Shown here: one piece after another, positions 1 to 20,651 of the stretch
How the letters are laid out: the number at the start of each line of letters is the position of its first letter
How positions within the stretch are numbered: the stretch's first letter is position 1
Assembly (NCBI GenBank): GCA_016722075.1
Contig: JADKGW010000001.1
Span: 2,666,001-2,730,000, forward strand
Source of the DNA: Candidatus Kouleothrix ribensis
GTDB lineage: Bacteria; Chloroflexota; Chloroflexia; Chloroflexales; Roseiflexaceae
DNA: 64,000 bases
Direction of reading: 5' to 3'
Notes under the pieces: generated by a model
Seen by the model: the letters and a program-made list of their open reading frames with translations, nothing else
Told to the model about the DNA's origin: nothing
Database searches by the model: none
Position numbers and translations under genes: made by a program

Positions 1-180
1 GCAGTAGCACACCGCTCGCCGCCGCACCCCCACGCGACACAGGCTCACACCGGCTTGCGCAGGTTTATAGATCAACGCGCAGCAGCGCCGGTAGCGCGCA
101 GCCCGCTGATGCAGGCCGCCGGGCGACCGCGGCTCAAAGGCTTCCAGCAGTTCCCCAGTTCCCCACTGCCCCGGCTATCT

Positions 181-199
181 ATGCTATACTGTATAGCAT
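181..199. promoter_or_regulatory. 19-bp perfect palindrome, candidate operator/promoter
   Basis: ATGCTATACTGTATAGCAT is a perfect inverted repeat with 9-bp arms around a single central T. It contains a -10-like TATACT at 185-190. It lies about 280 bp upstream of the NRPS start codon and is AT-rich in a GC-rich neighbourhood. The symmetry suits a dimeric repressor or activator overlapping the promoter. No regulator for it can be named. Confidence 0.45.
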
Positions 200-239
200 T
201 ATTCCCAACCGGGATCGGGCCACAAACGATTGTGTACAC

Positions 240-281
240 CGCCGTACCACTTCTCCTTTAGCAGAAGGGGAACGTACGGCG
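240..281 (+). other. Leader hairpin upstream of NRPS operon
   Basis: An 8-bp outer stem (CGCCGTAC with GTACGGCG) encloses an inner CTTCT/AGAAG stem. There is no U-run after it, so it does not look like a normal intrinsic terminator. It may be a structured 5' leader of the NRPS transcript. Confidence 0.35.
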
Positions 282-475
282 TTGTGCTGTCTTTCACAAG
301 CGGTGCGCTCAGCGGCTCATACGCAACGGTAATCCGCGCCCCGATTCGGCGTGGGCTACCGCCGCCGCGCCAGGGAATAACGCCCGCTCGTGCGGGCTGT
401 GCGCGGAAAGGTTCATAAGCCGCCGCGCATACCATGCGCGTGTTGCCGCTGCTGTGCCAAAAAGGAACTGGTTGC

Positions 476-3976
<3,501 letters not shown>

Positions 3977-4117
3977 CCCCCCGGCCCGGCGGGCCGATCA
4001 AGCCCGACACACGCGCTACGATCGGCCAGGCTGCGCCCAGCTGAAACGGATTAGTACGGAATTGGCGGCTGGCTGAACCAACCGTAACCGATATTCCAGG
4101 CCGTAGTCGAGGAATGC

Positions 4118-11809
<7,692 letters not shown>

Positions 11810-11838
11810 CCGCCGCGCACGCCATACAAGGAGCACAT

Positions 11839-14800
11839 ATGCCTACCACACCCGAGCAAGAGACCAGGCGCCCGCAGCTCTCGGACGCCCGGCGCGCGTT
11901 GCTCGAGCAGCGCCTGCGCGCGGCCAGGCAACAAGCTCAGCAGGGGCCTACGCCGACGATCACACCCATGCCGGCGGGCGAGCCGATCCCGCTCTCGTTT
12001 GCGCAGCGCCGCCTCTGGTTCCTCGACCAGCTGGCGCCAGGCAGCGCGGCCTACACCATGCCCGAGGCCCTGCGCCTGGCCGGCCCGCTCGATCACGCCG
12101 CGCTCGAGCAGGCGCTCGGCGAGCTGGTGCGCCGCCACGCGAGCCTGCGCACCAGCTTTGCCGCGCGCGGCGACGAGGCCGAGCAGATCGTTCACCCGCC
12201 GGCCCCGCTGGAGCTGCCGCTCCACGACCTGAGCGGCCTGCCGGCAGCCGCACGCGCGGCCGCCGCCGAGCAGCTGCTCGCCGACGAGGCCGCCCGCCCC
12301 TTCGACCTCGCGACCGGCCCGCTGCTGCGCGCGGCGCTGCTGCGCCTCGACTCCCACGAGCACATCTTCCTGCTCACGCTCCACCACATCATTGGCGACG
12401 GCTGGTCGAGCGGGGTGCTGCTGCGCGAATTGGCCGTGCTCTACCGGGCCGCGCGCGACGGGCAGCCGGCCGCGCTGCCGGCCCTACCGCTTCAGTATGG
12501 CGACTATGCCGCATGGCAGCGCAGCAGCCTGCAAGGGCCGGCCCTCGACCAGCAGCTGGAGTACTGGCGCGGCCAGCTCGATCAGGCGCCGACTCTGCTG
12601 GAGCTGCCGAGCGATCGGCCGCGCCCGCCGGTGCCGAGTGGGCACGGTGGCCACAGCGCCTTCAGCATCCCTGCGCCGCTGGCCGAGCAGCTGCACGCGC
12701 TCGCCCGCAGCACAGGCTGCACGCCATTCATGCTGCTGCTTACAGTCTATGGTGCCCTGCTGGCCCGGCTGAGCGGCCAGGCCGACTTGCTGATCGGCTC
12801 GCCGGTGGCCGGCCGTACGCTACCCGAGCTCGAGCCGCTCGTCGGCCTGTTCCTCAACACGCTCGTGCTGCGGGTCGATCTGCGCGGCGCGCCGAGCTTC
12901 CGCCAGGCCCTGCAGCGCGTGCGCGAGATGGCCCTCGGCGCTTACGCGCACCAGGATCTGCCGTTCGAGCGCCTGGTCGAGGCCCTGCACCCCGAGCGCA
13001 ACCTGAGCTACACGCCGCTCTTCCAGGTGATGTTCACACTGCAGAATAGCCCGCCCGGCCAGCTCGACCTGCCCGACCTCGTGGTCAGCCCGGTCGGCTT
13101 CGCGTTTCAGTCGGCCAAAGTCGATCTCTCGCTGAGCCTGGAGCAGCATGGCGCCGAGATTGCGGGCGTGCTCGGCTATAGCAGCGATCTGTTCGATGCC
13201 GCGAGCGCCGAGCGCTTCACCGGCCAGTTCGTCACGCTGCTCGAGCATGCCCTCGCCACGCCCGATCGGCCCATGACCGAGCTGGAGATCCTGCCTGCCG
13301 CCGAGCTGCGCCAGATCCTGGGGGCCTGGGCCGGCGACGACGCGGCGTTTCCCGCCGAGCGCGGCATCCACGAGCTGTTCGAACAGCAGGCCGCGCGCAG
13401 CCCCAACGCCACTGCCCTGCGCAGCGGCGCCGAGCAGCTGAGCTACGCCGAGCTCAACCGGCGCGCTAACCGGCTGGCCCACGCCCTGCGCGCGCGCGGC
13501 GTCGGCCCCGAGCTGACGGTCGCAATCGCGGTCGAGCGCTCGCCGGCTATGGTGGTGGCCATGCTGGGCGTGCTCAAGGCCGGTGGCGCGTATGTGCCGC
13601 TCGACCTGAGCTACCCGGCGGCGCGGCTCAGCCTGATGCTCGAGGAGTCGGGGGCCGGCCTGCTGCTCACCACCGAGCAGCTGCGCGACCGGCTGCCGCC
13701 GCATAGCTGTGCGGTGGCAACGATCGACCCGGCCAGCGCGCTCTTCGCCGGCCAGCCCGACACCAACCCCACGCCATGCGGCGGCGGCGACCGCCTGGCC
13801 TATATCGTGTTCACCTCGGGATCGACCGGCCGGCCCAAGGGTGTTCTGAGCACCCATCGCGGTGTGGTCAACTACCTGTGCTTCCTGGCCGCAGCCTATG
13901 CGCTCGGCCCGGCCGACACGGTGCTGCAGCTGGCCGCCTTCTCGTTCGACGCCTCGGTGCGCGACACGCTTGGGCCGCTTACGGCCGGCGCGTGTGTGGT
14001 GCTGCCGCCGCCCGAGGCCGCGAAGGAGCCGGCGGATCTGCTCGAGCTCATCCGCCGCGAGCATGTCACCTGCCTGCTCAGCGTCGTGCCGACCCTGCTG
14101 CGTGGCCTACTCGAGGTCGCCGGCGACGCCGCGCCGCTGCCTGCGCGGGTGCGGCTGGTGCTGCTGAGCGGCGAGATCCTGCGCCTCGACGATTGCCGGC
14201 GCGCCCGCAGCCTGTTCGGGCCGCAGGCCGAGCTGGTGAACCAGTACGGCCCGACCGAGTGTACCATGACTACGACCTACCACCGCGTGACCGACCTGGC
14301 CGGCACGGGTGCGGCTCCGGTCGGCCGGCCGCTGCCCAACGCGCGGGTCTACCTGCTCGATGCGCGGCTGGCCCCGGTGCCGGCCGGCGTGCCCGGCGAG
14401 GTCTATATCGGCGGGCCAGGGCTGGCCCGCGGCTACCTGAACCGCCCCGAGCAGACGGCGGCGGCCTTTGTGGAAAGCCCGTACGGGCGGCTCTACCGCA
14501 CCGGCGACCTGGCCCGCTGGGGCGCGCATGGCACGATCGAGCTGCTCGGCCGGCGCGACCAGCAGGTCAAGATCCGCGGCCAGCGCGTCGAGCTGGGTGA
14601 GATCGAAGCCGTGCTGGCCCAGCATCCGCTCGTGCGCCAGTGCGCCGTGATCGCGCGCGACGACGCGGGCCACGGGCAGCGCCTGGTGGCCTACCTGGTG
14701 CTCGCGGCCGGCGAGGCCAGTGTACTCACCAGCGAGCTGCGCGCGCACCTGCGCCTGGCCCTGCCCGACTACATGCTGCCGGCGGTGTTTGTGGGCCTGG

Positions 14801-17274
14801 CGGCGCTGCCGCGCACGCCCAACGGCAAGCTGGATCGCGCGGCCCTGCCGGCGCCCGAAGTGACCCCGGCCAACCGGCCGAGCGCCGCGCCAGGCACACC
14901 TGACGAGCAGCGCATCGCCGCGATCTGGGCCGAGGTGCTGGGGCGGCCCATAGTGGGCATCGACGACGACTTCTTCGAGCTTGGCGGCGACTCATTCGCG
15001 AGCATCCGCGTGGCCCGGCTGGTGGGGGGCGGCATGCGCGTGATCGATCTATTCGCCCACCCGACCGTGCGCGCCCTCGCGGCTGCCCTGGCAGGTGATG
15101 CGGCACCGGCGGCTCAGGGGCTTTTGCAGGCCCTCACGCCCACAGCCGCAGGCGCCGCCCAGCTCAGCCTGATCTGCATCCCCTATGGCGGCGGCAGCGC
15201 CGGTAGCTTTCAGCCGCTGGCCCGCGCGCTGCCACCTGGCTACGCGCTCTACGCCGTGGCGCTGCCGGGCCACGACCTGGGCCACGACGAGGCGCCTCAG
15301 CCGATCGACAGTGTGGCGCAGACCTGTGTTGACGAGATTCTGGCGCGGATCAGCGGGCCGATCGCCGTGTACGGCCACTGCGCCGGCAGCGCCCTGGCAG
15401 TCGAGCTGGTGCGCCGGCTCGAGGCGGCTGGCGTGCCGGTCGAGCGGCTCTACCTTGGCGGGGCCTTCCCCAACCCGCGCTTCCCCGGTAAGCTCTTCGA
15501 ATACGTGGCCAACGACCGGCTCGCCGGCGACCGCACCTTCGAAACCTTCTTCCGCACGCTGGGCGGCTTCACCGACGCCATGACCCCTGATGAGATCCGC
15601 CGGATCGTGCGCAACCTGCGCCACGATTCGAAAGCTGCCGAAGATTACTTCACCCACCGCCTGGCCGAGCCGGGGCGCGCGCGCATCAAGGCGCCGATCG
15701 TCTGCGTGGTGGGCGATAAAGACCCGCTCACCGAATACTACCAGGAGCGCTACCAGGAATGGGAGCTGTTCGGCGAGGCGGCGCAGCTGGTGGTGCTGCC
15801 GTGGGCCGGCCACTATTTCCTCAAGCACCGCGCGAGCGACCTGGCCGGAATCATCGTCGCGGCCCGCGCGCCGGCCGAGCCTGCGGCCAGGCCAGCCCCA
15901 CGCGCCCAGGCCCGGCCTGGGCCGGCGCCAAGCCTGCAGCGCTTTCTGGTGATCGCCATCAGCCAGTTTGTCTCGCTGCTTGGCTCGGGCCTGACCGGCT
16001 TTGCCCTGGGCGTATGGGTGTATCTCCAGACTGGCTCGGTGACCCAGTTTGCGCTGCTCTCGGTCTGCGCGCTGCTGCCGAGCATCGTAGTGGCGCCCCT
16101 GGCAGGCGCGCTGGTCGATCGGCTGCCGCGCCGCCGGGTGATGCTGCTGGCCGATCTGGGCGCGGGCCTGGGCACACTGACCCTGGCGCTGCTGCTCTGG
16201 CAGGGCGATCTACAGCTCTGGCAGATCTACCTGGTGCTGGCCTGGAACACAATCTGCGGCGCGTTTCAGCGGCCGGCCTACACCTCGGCCATCCCCCAGC
16301 TGGTGCCCAAGCGCTACCTATGGCAGGCCAACGGCATCGTGCAGATCGGCGAGGCGGCCGGCCAGATGCTCGCGCCGGTTCTCGCCGCCGGGCTGGTGGT
16401 GACGATCGGGCTGCACGGCGTGGTGCTGATCGACGTAGTGACCTTCCTGGTTGCGGTGGGCACGCTGCTGGTGGTGCGCTTCCCCAACACCCTGCCATGG
16501 CGGCGCAAAGAGCCACTGCTCAAGGAGATCGCCAACGGCTGGCGCTATATCACCGCGCGCGGCGGCTTGCTGGCGCTGCTGATCCACGCCGCCGCCACCA
16601 ACCTGCTGCTCGCGATCATCACGGTGCTGCTCACGCCGCTGGTGCTGCGCTCGCTGGGCGGCACCGGTAATCTCGGCGTGGTGATGGCCGCCGGCGGGGC
16701 CGGCATGCTGCTGGGTGGCCTGAGCGTAAGCCTGTGGGGCGGGCCGGCGCGCCTGATGGCCGGCCTGCTCGGCTTCACCGTGCTGAGCGGCCTGGGCATC
16801 GCGCTGATCGGCGTGCAGCCGGCGCTGCCGCTGGTGGCCCTGGGCTTCTTCCTGTTCACGCTCACGCTGAGCCTGAGCAACGGCTGCTACACCGTGCTGA
16901 TCCAGACCAAGGTGCCGCACCATTTGCACGGCCGCGTCTTCGCCCTGAACCAGATGATCGCCTTCTCGACCATGCCGCTCGGCTACCTGCTCGCCGGCCC
17001 GCTGGCTGATCGCGTCTTCGAGCCATGGCTGGCCAACGGCGGCTGGCTGGCCCCCAGCCTCGGCGCGATCCTGGGCGTCGGCGCCGGGCGCGGGATCGGG
17101 CTGCTGTTTATCGTGGCCGGGCTGCTGACTGTGGCCGTCACGGTGGCCGGCTACTTCTACCCGCAGCTGTGGCACCTCGAGCACGAGCTGCCCGACGCCG
17201 ACCCCGAGGCTCAGCTGGCCGCAGAGCACACCCCGCCGCATGCGCGCGCGCCCGAGGCGCTAGGCGCCACCTGA
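11839..17274 (+). CDS. Terminal NRPS module fused to TE and MFS exporter
   Basis: About 1811 residues from the ATG at 11839 (AAGGAG just upstream; the open frame extends further back only as a shadow of the previous gene). The C domain (about 50-470) has HHIIGDG near 181; the A domain has TSGSTGRPKG near 655; the carrier has GGDSF (Ser near 1050). A thioesterase (about 1105-1340) follows with GHCAGS, so the usual Ser nucleophile is Cys, with Asp (GDKDPLT, near 1293) and His (AGHYF, near 1324). After a Pro/Ala-rich linker comes a complete MFS permease of about 410 residues with around 12 hydrophobic segments and DRLPRRRVML between helices 2 and 3. The A pocket reads DARSLGQMTK, which I cannot assign. 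It should add the last residue, release the peptide and export it; the C-terminal half must be membrane-embedded. Confidence 0.9.
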   Translation: MPTTPEQETRRPQLSDARRALLEQRLRAARQQAQQGPTPTITPMPAGEPIPLSFAQRRLWFLDQLAPGSAAYTMPEALRLAGPLDHAALEQALGELVRRHASLRTSFAARGDEAEQIVHPPAPLELPLHDLSGLPAAARAAAAEQLLADEAARPFDLATGPLLRAALLRLDSHEHIFLLTLHHIIGDGWSSGVLLRELAVLYRAARDGQPAALPALPLQYGDYAAWQRSSLQGPALDQQLEYWRGQLDQAPTLLELPSDRPRPPVPSGHGGHSAFSIPAPLAEQLHALARSTGCTPFMLLLTVYGALLARLSGQADLLIGSPVAGRTLPELEPLVGLFLNTLVLRVDLRGAPSFRQALQRVREMALGAYAHQDLPFERLVEALHPERNLSYTPLFQVMFTLQNSPPGQLDLPDLVVSPVGFAFQSAKVDLSLSLEQHGAEIAGVLGYSSDLFDAASAERFTGQFVTLLEHALATPDRPMTELEILPAAELRQILGAWAGDDAAFPAERGIHELFEQQAARSPNATALRSGAEQLSYAELNRRANRLAHALRARGVGPELTVAIAVERSPAMVVAMLGVLKAGGAYVPLDLSYPAARLSLMLEESGAGLLLTTEQLRDRLPPHSCAVATIDPASALFAGQPDTNPTPCGGGDRLAYIVFTSGSTGRPKGVLSTHRGVVNYLCFLAAAYALGPADTVLQLAAFSFDASVRDTLGPLTAGACVVLPPPEAAKEPADLLELIRREHVTCLLSVVPTLLRGLLEVAGDAAPLPARVRLVLLSGEILRLDDCRRARSLFGPQAELVNQYGPTECTMTTTYHRVTDLAGTGAAPVGRPLPNARVYLLDARLAPVPAGVPGEVYIGGPGLARGYLNRPEQTAAAFVESPYGRLYRTGDLARWGAHGTIELLGRRDQQVKIRGQRVELGEIEAVLAQHPLVRQCAVIARDDAGHGQRLVAYLVLAAGEASVLTSELRAHLRLALPDYMLPAVFVGLAALPRTPNGKLDRAALPAPEVTPANRPSAAPGTPDEQRIAAIWAEVLGRPIVGIDDDFFELGGDSFASIRVARLVGGGMRVIDLFAHPTVRALAAALAGDAAPAAQGLLQALTPTAAGAAQLSLICIPYGGGSAGSFQPLARALPPGYALYAVALPGHDLGHDEAPQPIDSVAQTCVDEILARISGPIAVYGHCAGSALAVELVRRLEAAGVPVERLYLGGAFPNPRFPGKLFEYVANDRLAGDRTFETFFRTLGGFTDAMTPDEIRRIVRNLRHDSKAAEDYFTHRLAEPGRARIKAPIVCVVGDKDPLTEYYQERYQEWELFGEAAQLVVLPWAGHYFLKHRASDLAGIIVAARAPAEPAARPAPRAQARPGPAPSLQRFLVIAISQFVSLLGSGLTGFALGVWVYLQTGSVTQFALLSVCALLPSIVVAPLAGALVDRLPRRRVMLLADLGAGLGTLTLALLLWQGDLQLWQIYLVLAWNTICGAFQRPAYTSAIPQLVPKRYLWQANGIVQIGEAAGQMLAPVLAAGLVVTIGLHGVVLIDVVTFLVAVGTLLVVRFPNTLPWRRKEPLLKEIANGWRYITARGGLLALLIHAAATNLLLAIITVLLTPLVLRSLGGTGNLGVVMAAGGAGMLLGGLSVSLWGGPARLMAGLLGFTVLSGLGIALIGVQPALPLVALGFFLFTLTLSLSNGCYTVLIQTKVPHHLHGRVFALNQMIAFSTMPLGYLLAGPLADRVFEPWLANGGWLAPSLGAILGVGAGRGIGLLFIVAGLLTVAVTVAGYFYPQLWHLEHELPDADPEAQLAAEHTPPHARAPEALGAT

Positions 17275-17288
17275 GGCTTAGGAGCAAT

Positions 17289-18458
17289 ATGCAGACTGAA
17301 ACACCCGACCTGCAGCGGCCGGGCCGGCCAGGTACCAGCGCGGCACAGGTTGGCTGCGCGCGCTGCCGGCGGATCGCGCCGGCGCTCAGCTGGTGCTGCG
17401 CACACTGTGGCGGGCCGCTCGAGCTGGCCGGGCTGCCGCGCTTCGAGCCGGCGGCGATCGACGGGGCCTGCTGGTCGCTCTGGCGCTATGCCGCCATGCT
17501 GCCAGTGCGCCTGGCGCTCTCGCTCGGCGAGGGCATGACCCCGCTGGTAGCAGCCCAGGTGCTGGGGGTGGGCTTTCTGGCCAAGCTCGAATTTCTGATG
17601 CCCAGCGGCGCCTACAAGGATCGCGGGACGGCCGTGTTTATCAATGCGCTGCTCGCACATGGCGGCGGCCAGGTGGTAGAAGACTCGTCGGGGAATGCGG
17701 GGGCCTCGCTCGCGGCCTACGCGGCGGCGGCCGGCGTGCAGGCGCAGATCTATGTGCCGGCCCACGCGGCCGCCGCCAAGCGGCGCCAGATCCGCCACTA
17801 CGGCGCCGAGATCGTCGAGGTGGCCGGCCCGCGCGCCGCCACAGCGCAGGCCTGCCTGTCCGCCGCCCGCCACAGCATCTACGCCAGCCATGTCTGGAAC
17901 CCCTGGTTCCTGCTTGGGCATATGACCTGCGCCTGGGAACTGTGGGAGCAGCTTGGCCGCCAGGCGCCCGACGCCGTGGCCTGCCCGGTCGGGCAGGGCA
18001 ACCTGTTCCTCGGCCTGGCCCGCGGCTTCCTGGCCCTGCGCGATGCCGGCTGCATCACCACCATGCCGCGCATGTACGCGGTGCAGGCAGCCGCGTGCGC
18101 GCCACTCGCCCACGCCTGGGATCACGGCCTGGCGCTGCCGGTGCCTACCACCGAGGGCGCTACCGTCGCCGAGGGCATCCGCACCGCGCACCCGCTGCGC
18201 GGCGCCGAGATACTGGCGCTGGCGCGGGCCACCGGCGGCGCGGTGCTGCGCATCGACGAGCCGGCCATCCTCGCGGCGCACCAGGCCTCGGCCCATGCCG
18301 GCCTCGCGATCGAGCCAACCAGCGCCGTCGCCGTCGCCGCGCTGCCGCACATCCGCGCGATGCTGGGGCCAGGCGCGCAGATCGTGGTGGCCCTGACGGG
18401 CAGCGGCCTAAAAAGCACTGACGCAGATCAGCCCGTGGCAGCAGGCAGCAGGCAGTAG
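17289..18458 (+). CDS. Threonine-synthase-like PLP enzyme
   Basis: 389 residues, fold type II PLP family (threonine synthase/PALP). The N-terminus carries CxxC pairs (CARC, CAHC) resembling a small zinc ribbon. The PLP lysine is in SGAYKDRG, the phosphate or substrate loop in DSSGNAGAS, and the late glycine-rich LTGSG matches the family. It starts 14 bp after the NRPS-MFS gene with TAGGAG as ribosome binding site, so it is probably co-transcribed. It may supply an unusual amino acid to the synthetase, or be ordinary threonine synthase; the sequence does not decide. The last residues (VAAGSRQ) are encoded by the start of a GCAGGCA-type repeat, so the 3' end may have been overwritten by repeat DNA. 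Confidence 0.75.
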   Translation: MQTETPDLQRPGRPGTSAAQVGCARCRRIAPALSWCCAHCGGPLELAGLPRFEPAAIDGACWSLWRYAAMLPVRLALSLGEGMTPLVAAQVLGVGFLAKLEFLMPSGAYKDRGTAVFINALLAHGGGQVVEDSSGNAGASLAAYAAAAGVQAQIYVPAHAAAAKRRQIRHYGAEIVEVAGPRAATAQACLSAARHSIYASHVWNPWFLLGHMTCAWELWEQLGRQAPDAVACPVGQGNLFLGLARGFLALRDAGCITTMPRMYAVQAAACAPLAHAWDHGLALPVPTTEGATVAEGIRTAHPLRGAEILALARATGGAVLRIDEPAILAAHQASAHAGLAIEPTSAVAVAALPHIRAMLGPGAQIVVALTGSGLKSTDADQPVAAGSRQ

Positions 18459-18495
18459 GCAGGCAGCAGCGGGTAGTGGGCAGTACGTAGCCCTG

Positions 18496-18712
18496 GTGAC
18501 ACCGGCCAACCCGCCAACCTGCAACCTGCAACCTGCCAACCTGCAACCTGCAACCCGCCAACCTGCAACCCGCCAACCTGCAACCCGCCAACCCGAATCA
18601 ACCTGCAACCCGCCAACCTGCAACCTGCAACCCGCCAACCTGCCAACCTGCAACCTGCAACCCGAATCAACCCGCCAACCTGCAACCCGAGGCACCCTGC
18701 CAACCCACCGCC
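18496..18712. repeat. (C)CAACCYG satellite, copy 1
   Basis: About 215 bp of 7-8 bp units, alternately CAACCTG, CCAACCTG and CAACCCG, starting with GTGACACCGGCCAACC. It fills the gap between two convergent genes. A GCAGGCAGTAGGCAGG-type tract immediately precedes it (from about 18435) and recurs near 49690. Confidence 0.9.
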
Positions 18713-18715
18713 AGG

Positions 18716-20194
18716 CTAACGTTGAATCACTGGCGAGTACACGGTGTTGGTCAGTGTCGTGGGCAGCAGGCTAAACGATGCGTTGCTCTGGTCGTAGACG
18801 GCCGGATTGAGCGCACTGGTCACACGAATGGTGTAGCCGGCCCCTGGCGTGATCGCCAGGCTGGGCGTCCAAACATATTCGCCGTCGCCGGGTGTAGTGC
18901 TGGCGATCGTGGCTGTGTTCACCCCGTTGCGATACAGCGCAATGTTCACAGCACCGCCAATCGTAGCCGACCACGTCACAGCGTGCGGCAGCTGAATGCG
19001 CCACTGCTCGCCGCCGTTGGGGCTGCTCAGCGCCATAGTCGGCGGTGCATTCAGGTTGAAGAACGTCTCATAGGCCTGCCCGTTGTACGTGGCTTCAAAG
19101 CGCCAGGTGCCGGCCGGCAGATTGTTGGGAAAATTGACCACCCAGCCATAGTTCCAGGCAGAAGCGAATGTGTTGTTGCCGGGGGCATACTGCGACGATT
19201 GGAAGACGCTTCCATCGGGGCGGTAGATCGTGAGCTGTGTGGCAAGCGCGCTCTGGTAGTCGCGATAATAGACGTAGAAATAGATATCGCGCGGCGTGGT
19301 GAAACTATCCTGAATATTGGTGACGCTGGGCAGACATGGATCGGGCGTGCTGGGCGGGGCCGCATGAGTCGACAGTTTGTTCACGGCCGAGTCGTAGTAG
19401 GGGCGTTGGCTGGCCCACAGCGACTCCGGCTGGCTGTGTGGCCCGGCGTACGGATCAATCCACTCGGCCGATGAGAAGTTGCCGAACCGCACCTCAAAAT
19501 GCACATGCGGCCCGCTCGAGTTGCCCGAGCTACCGACAGTGCCTAGATACTCGCCCTGGGCCACGCTCTGGCCGATCGTCTTGCTCGTCAGCGAGTTGTA
19601 GCGCATGTGGCCATAAATGCTCATTCGGCCATCAGCGTGGGCGAGCGCCACATAATTCCAGGGGTCGCTACTGGCGCTGTTGCAGTTGTGGTCGGTCGCA
19701 TCGACATTGGCCTTTGCCACAATTGTGCCGGCCGCCGCCGCAATCACCTGAACCTCGCCGGCATCGACTTTGTTCCAGCTAAATGGGTACAGCGCGATAT
19801 CAGTGCCATGGTGCCCGTCATACGTGCGCGTGCCGCCATTGTAATCGAGCACCTGCCCGCTGGTGGGGTTGTGATCGGCAAAGGCCGAGACTCGAAAGCC
19901 CGCGTAGTCGGCCAGGCCTGGGGCCATACGCAGCGGCCAGCCGAATGTCACGGCTTGCGCGGTATTCGGCCCGGCCAGCGCGCCTGCGCTCCGCAGCGTA
20001 GCCAGGTTGTGCTGGATGGTCTGCCACATGGCTTGCTCCTCGGCCGGAGCGAGGTCGTCGCCGGGTGGCTCATCGGGCGCGCCGCTCACTACTGCGGGCT
20101 GGGGTGGGCCGGCGGCGGTGGATACCGGGGCTGCGATCAACCCGAGCGTACATAGCAGGAAAAGGGGCATGGCAAGCCCGTGGCTTACACGCAT
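18716..20194 (-). CDS. Secreted M23 family metallopeptidase
   Basis: 492 residues from the ATG at 20194, chosen over the longer open frame because AGAGGGA lies just upstream and a signal peptide begins there (hydrophobic LAMPLFLLCTLGLIAAPV, then AAG). The peptidase domain has HHGTD (the HxxxD motif), IYGHM and the HVHFEV (HxH) zinc motif, as in LytM/M23 enzymes that cut peptidoglycan cross-links. The C-terminal part holds beta-sandwich modules; SPNGGEQWRIQ resembles the Kre9/Knh1 extracellular domain. It is probably an exported cell-wall hydrolase. Its stop codon directly abuts the repeat tract. Confidence 0.88.
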   Translation of the reverse strand: MRVSHGLAMPLFLLCTLGLIAAPVSTAAGPPQPAVVSGAPDEPPGDDLAPAEEQAMWQTIQHNLATLRSAGALAGPNTAQAVTFGWPLRMAPGLADYAGFRVSAFADHNPTSGQVLDYNGGTRTYDGHHGTDIALYPFSWNKVDAGEVQVIAAAAGTIVAKANVDATDHNCNSASSDPWNYVALAHADGRMSIYGHMRYNSLTSKTIGQSVAQGEYLGTVGSSGNSSGPHVHFEVRFGNFSSAEWIDPYAGPHSQPESLWASQRPYYDSAVNKLSTHAAPPSTPDPCLPSVTNIQDSFTTPRDIYFYVYYRDYQSALATQLTIYRPDGSVFQSSQYAPGNNTFASAWNYGWVVNFPNNLPAGTWRFEATYNGQAYETFFNLNAPPTMALSSPNGGEQWRIQLPHAVTWSATIGGAVNIALYRNGVNTATIASTTPGDGEYVWTPSLAITPGAGYTIRVTSALNPAVYDQSNASFSLLPTTLTNTVYSPVIQR

Positions 20195-20651
20195 CGTATC
20201 CCTCTGTGGTGCGAGGTCGCCTTTACCCGCAGAACCCAGGCAGGGCGCGCAGGCAAAGTGACGAGAATGATGACGAGGGTCGCGACTCGGTGGCGCTGCT
20301 CGCGCCGATGATTGATTGTATGCTGGCCTGGCAGGTAATACAAGCTTGACCAACGTACTGGTTGCACGCGGTACGACCAACCGCCCGCCACGGGTTCACA
20401 AGTTCGCAAGTTCGCAAGGTATCACCCCGGCCAACCTGCAACCTGCAACCCGCCAACCCGCCAACCTGCAACCCGCCAACCCGCCAACCTGCCAACCTGC
20501 CAACCTGCAACCCGCCAACCTGCAACCCGCCAACCTGCAACCCGCCAACCCCGCAGCCAGCGATCAGCGATTTTGTGCTACACTTGCAGCGCAGCGAGTA
20601 GCCCGCCATTACACTGTCGCACCGCCCTCCCGCCGCTCTACAGGGGGATGC
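20195..20651. other. Repeat-bearing intergenic region
   Basis: This is a divergent gap between the M23 gene and a P-type ATPase remnant. It contains satellite copy 2 (20421-20553), preceded by a short AAGTTCGC repeat (about 20400-20418). I see no credible gene. Confidence 0.7.
20421..20553. repeat. (C)CAACCYG satellite, copy 2
   Basis: About 130 bp of CAACCTG/CCAACCCG units. It starts with ATCACCCCGGCCAACC, nearly the same lead-in as copies 1 and 4, so the copies share a defined left edge. Confidence 0.9.

Larger units (their letters stand above)
1..475. other. Gene-free left end / NRPS upstream region
   Basis: I find no convincing coding region here; open frames on either strand are short and lack family resemblance. 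The stretch holds a perfect palindrome (181-199) and a hairpin (240-281), described separately, and ends in the ribosome binding site of the first NRPS gene. It is therefore best read as the promoter and leader region of the NRPS operon. Confidence 0.6.

Noticed and set aside
18496..18712. CRISPR array
   Set aside because: Units are 7-8 bp with no unique spacers and no cas genes.
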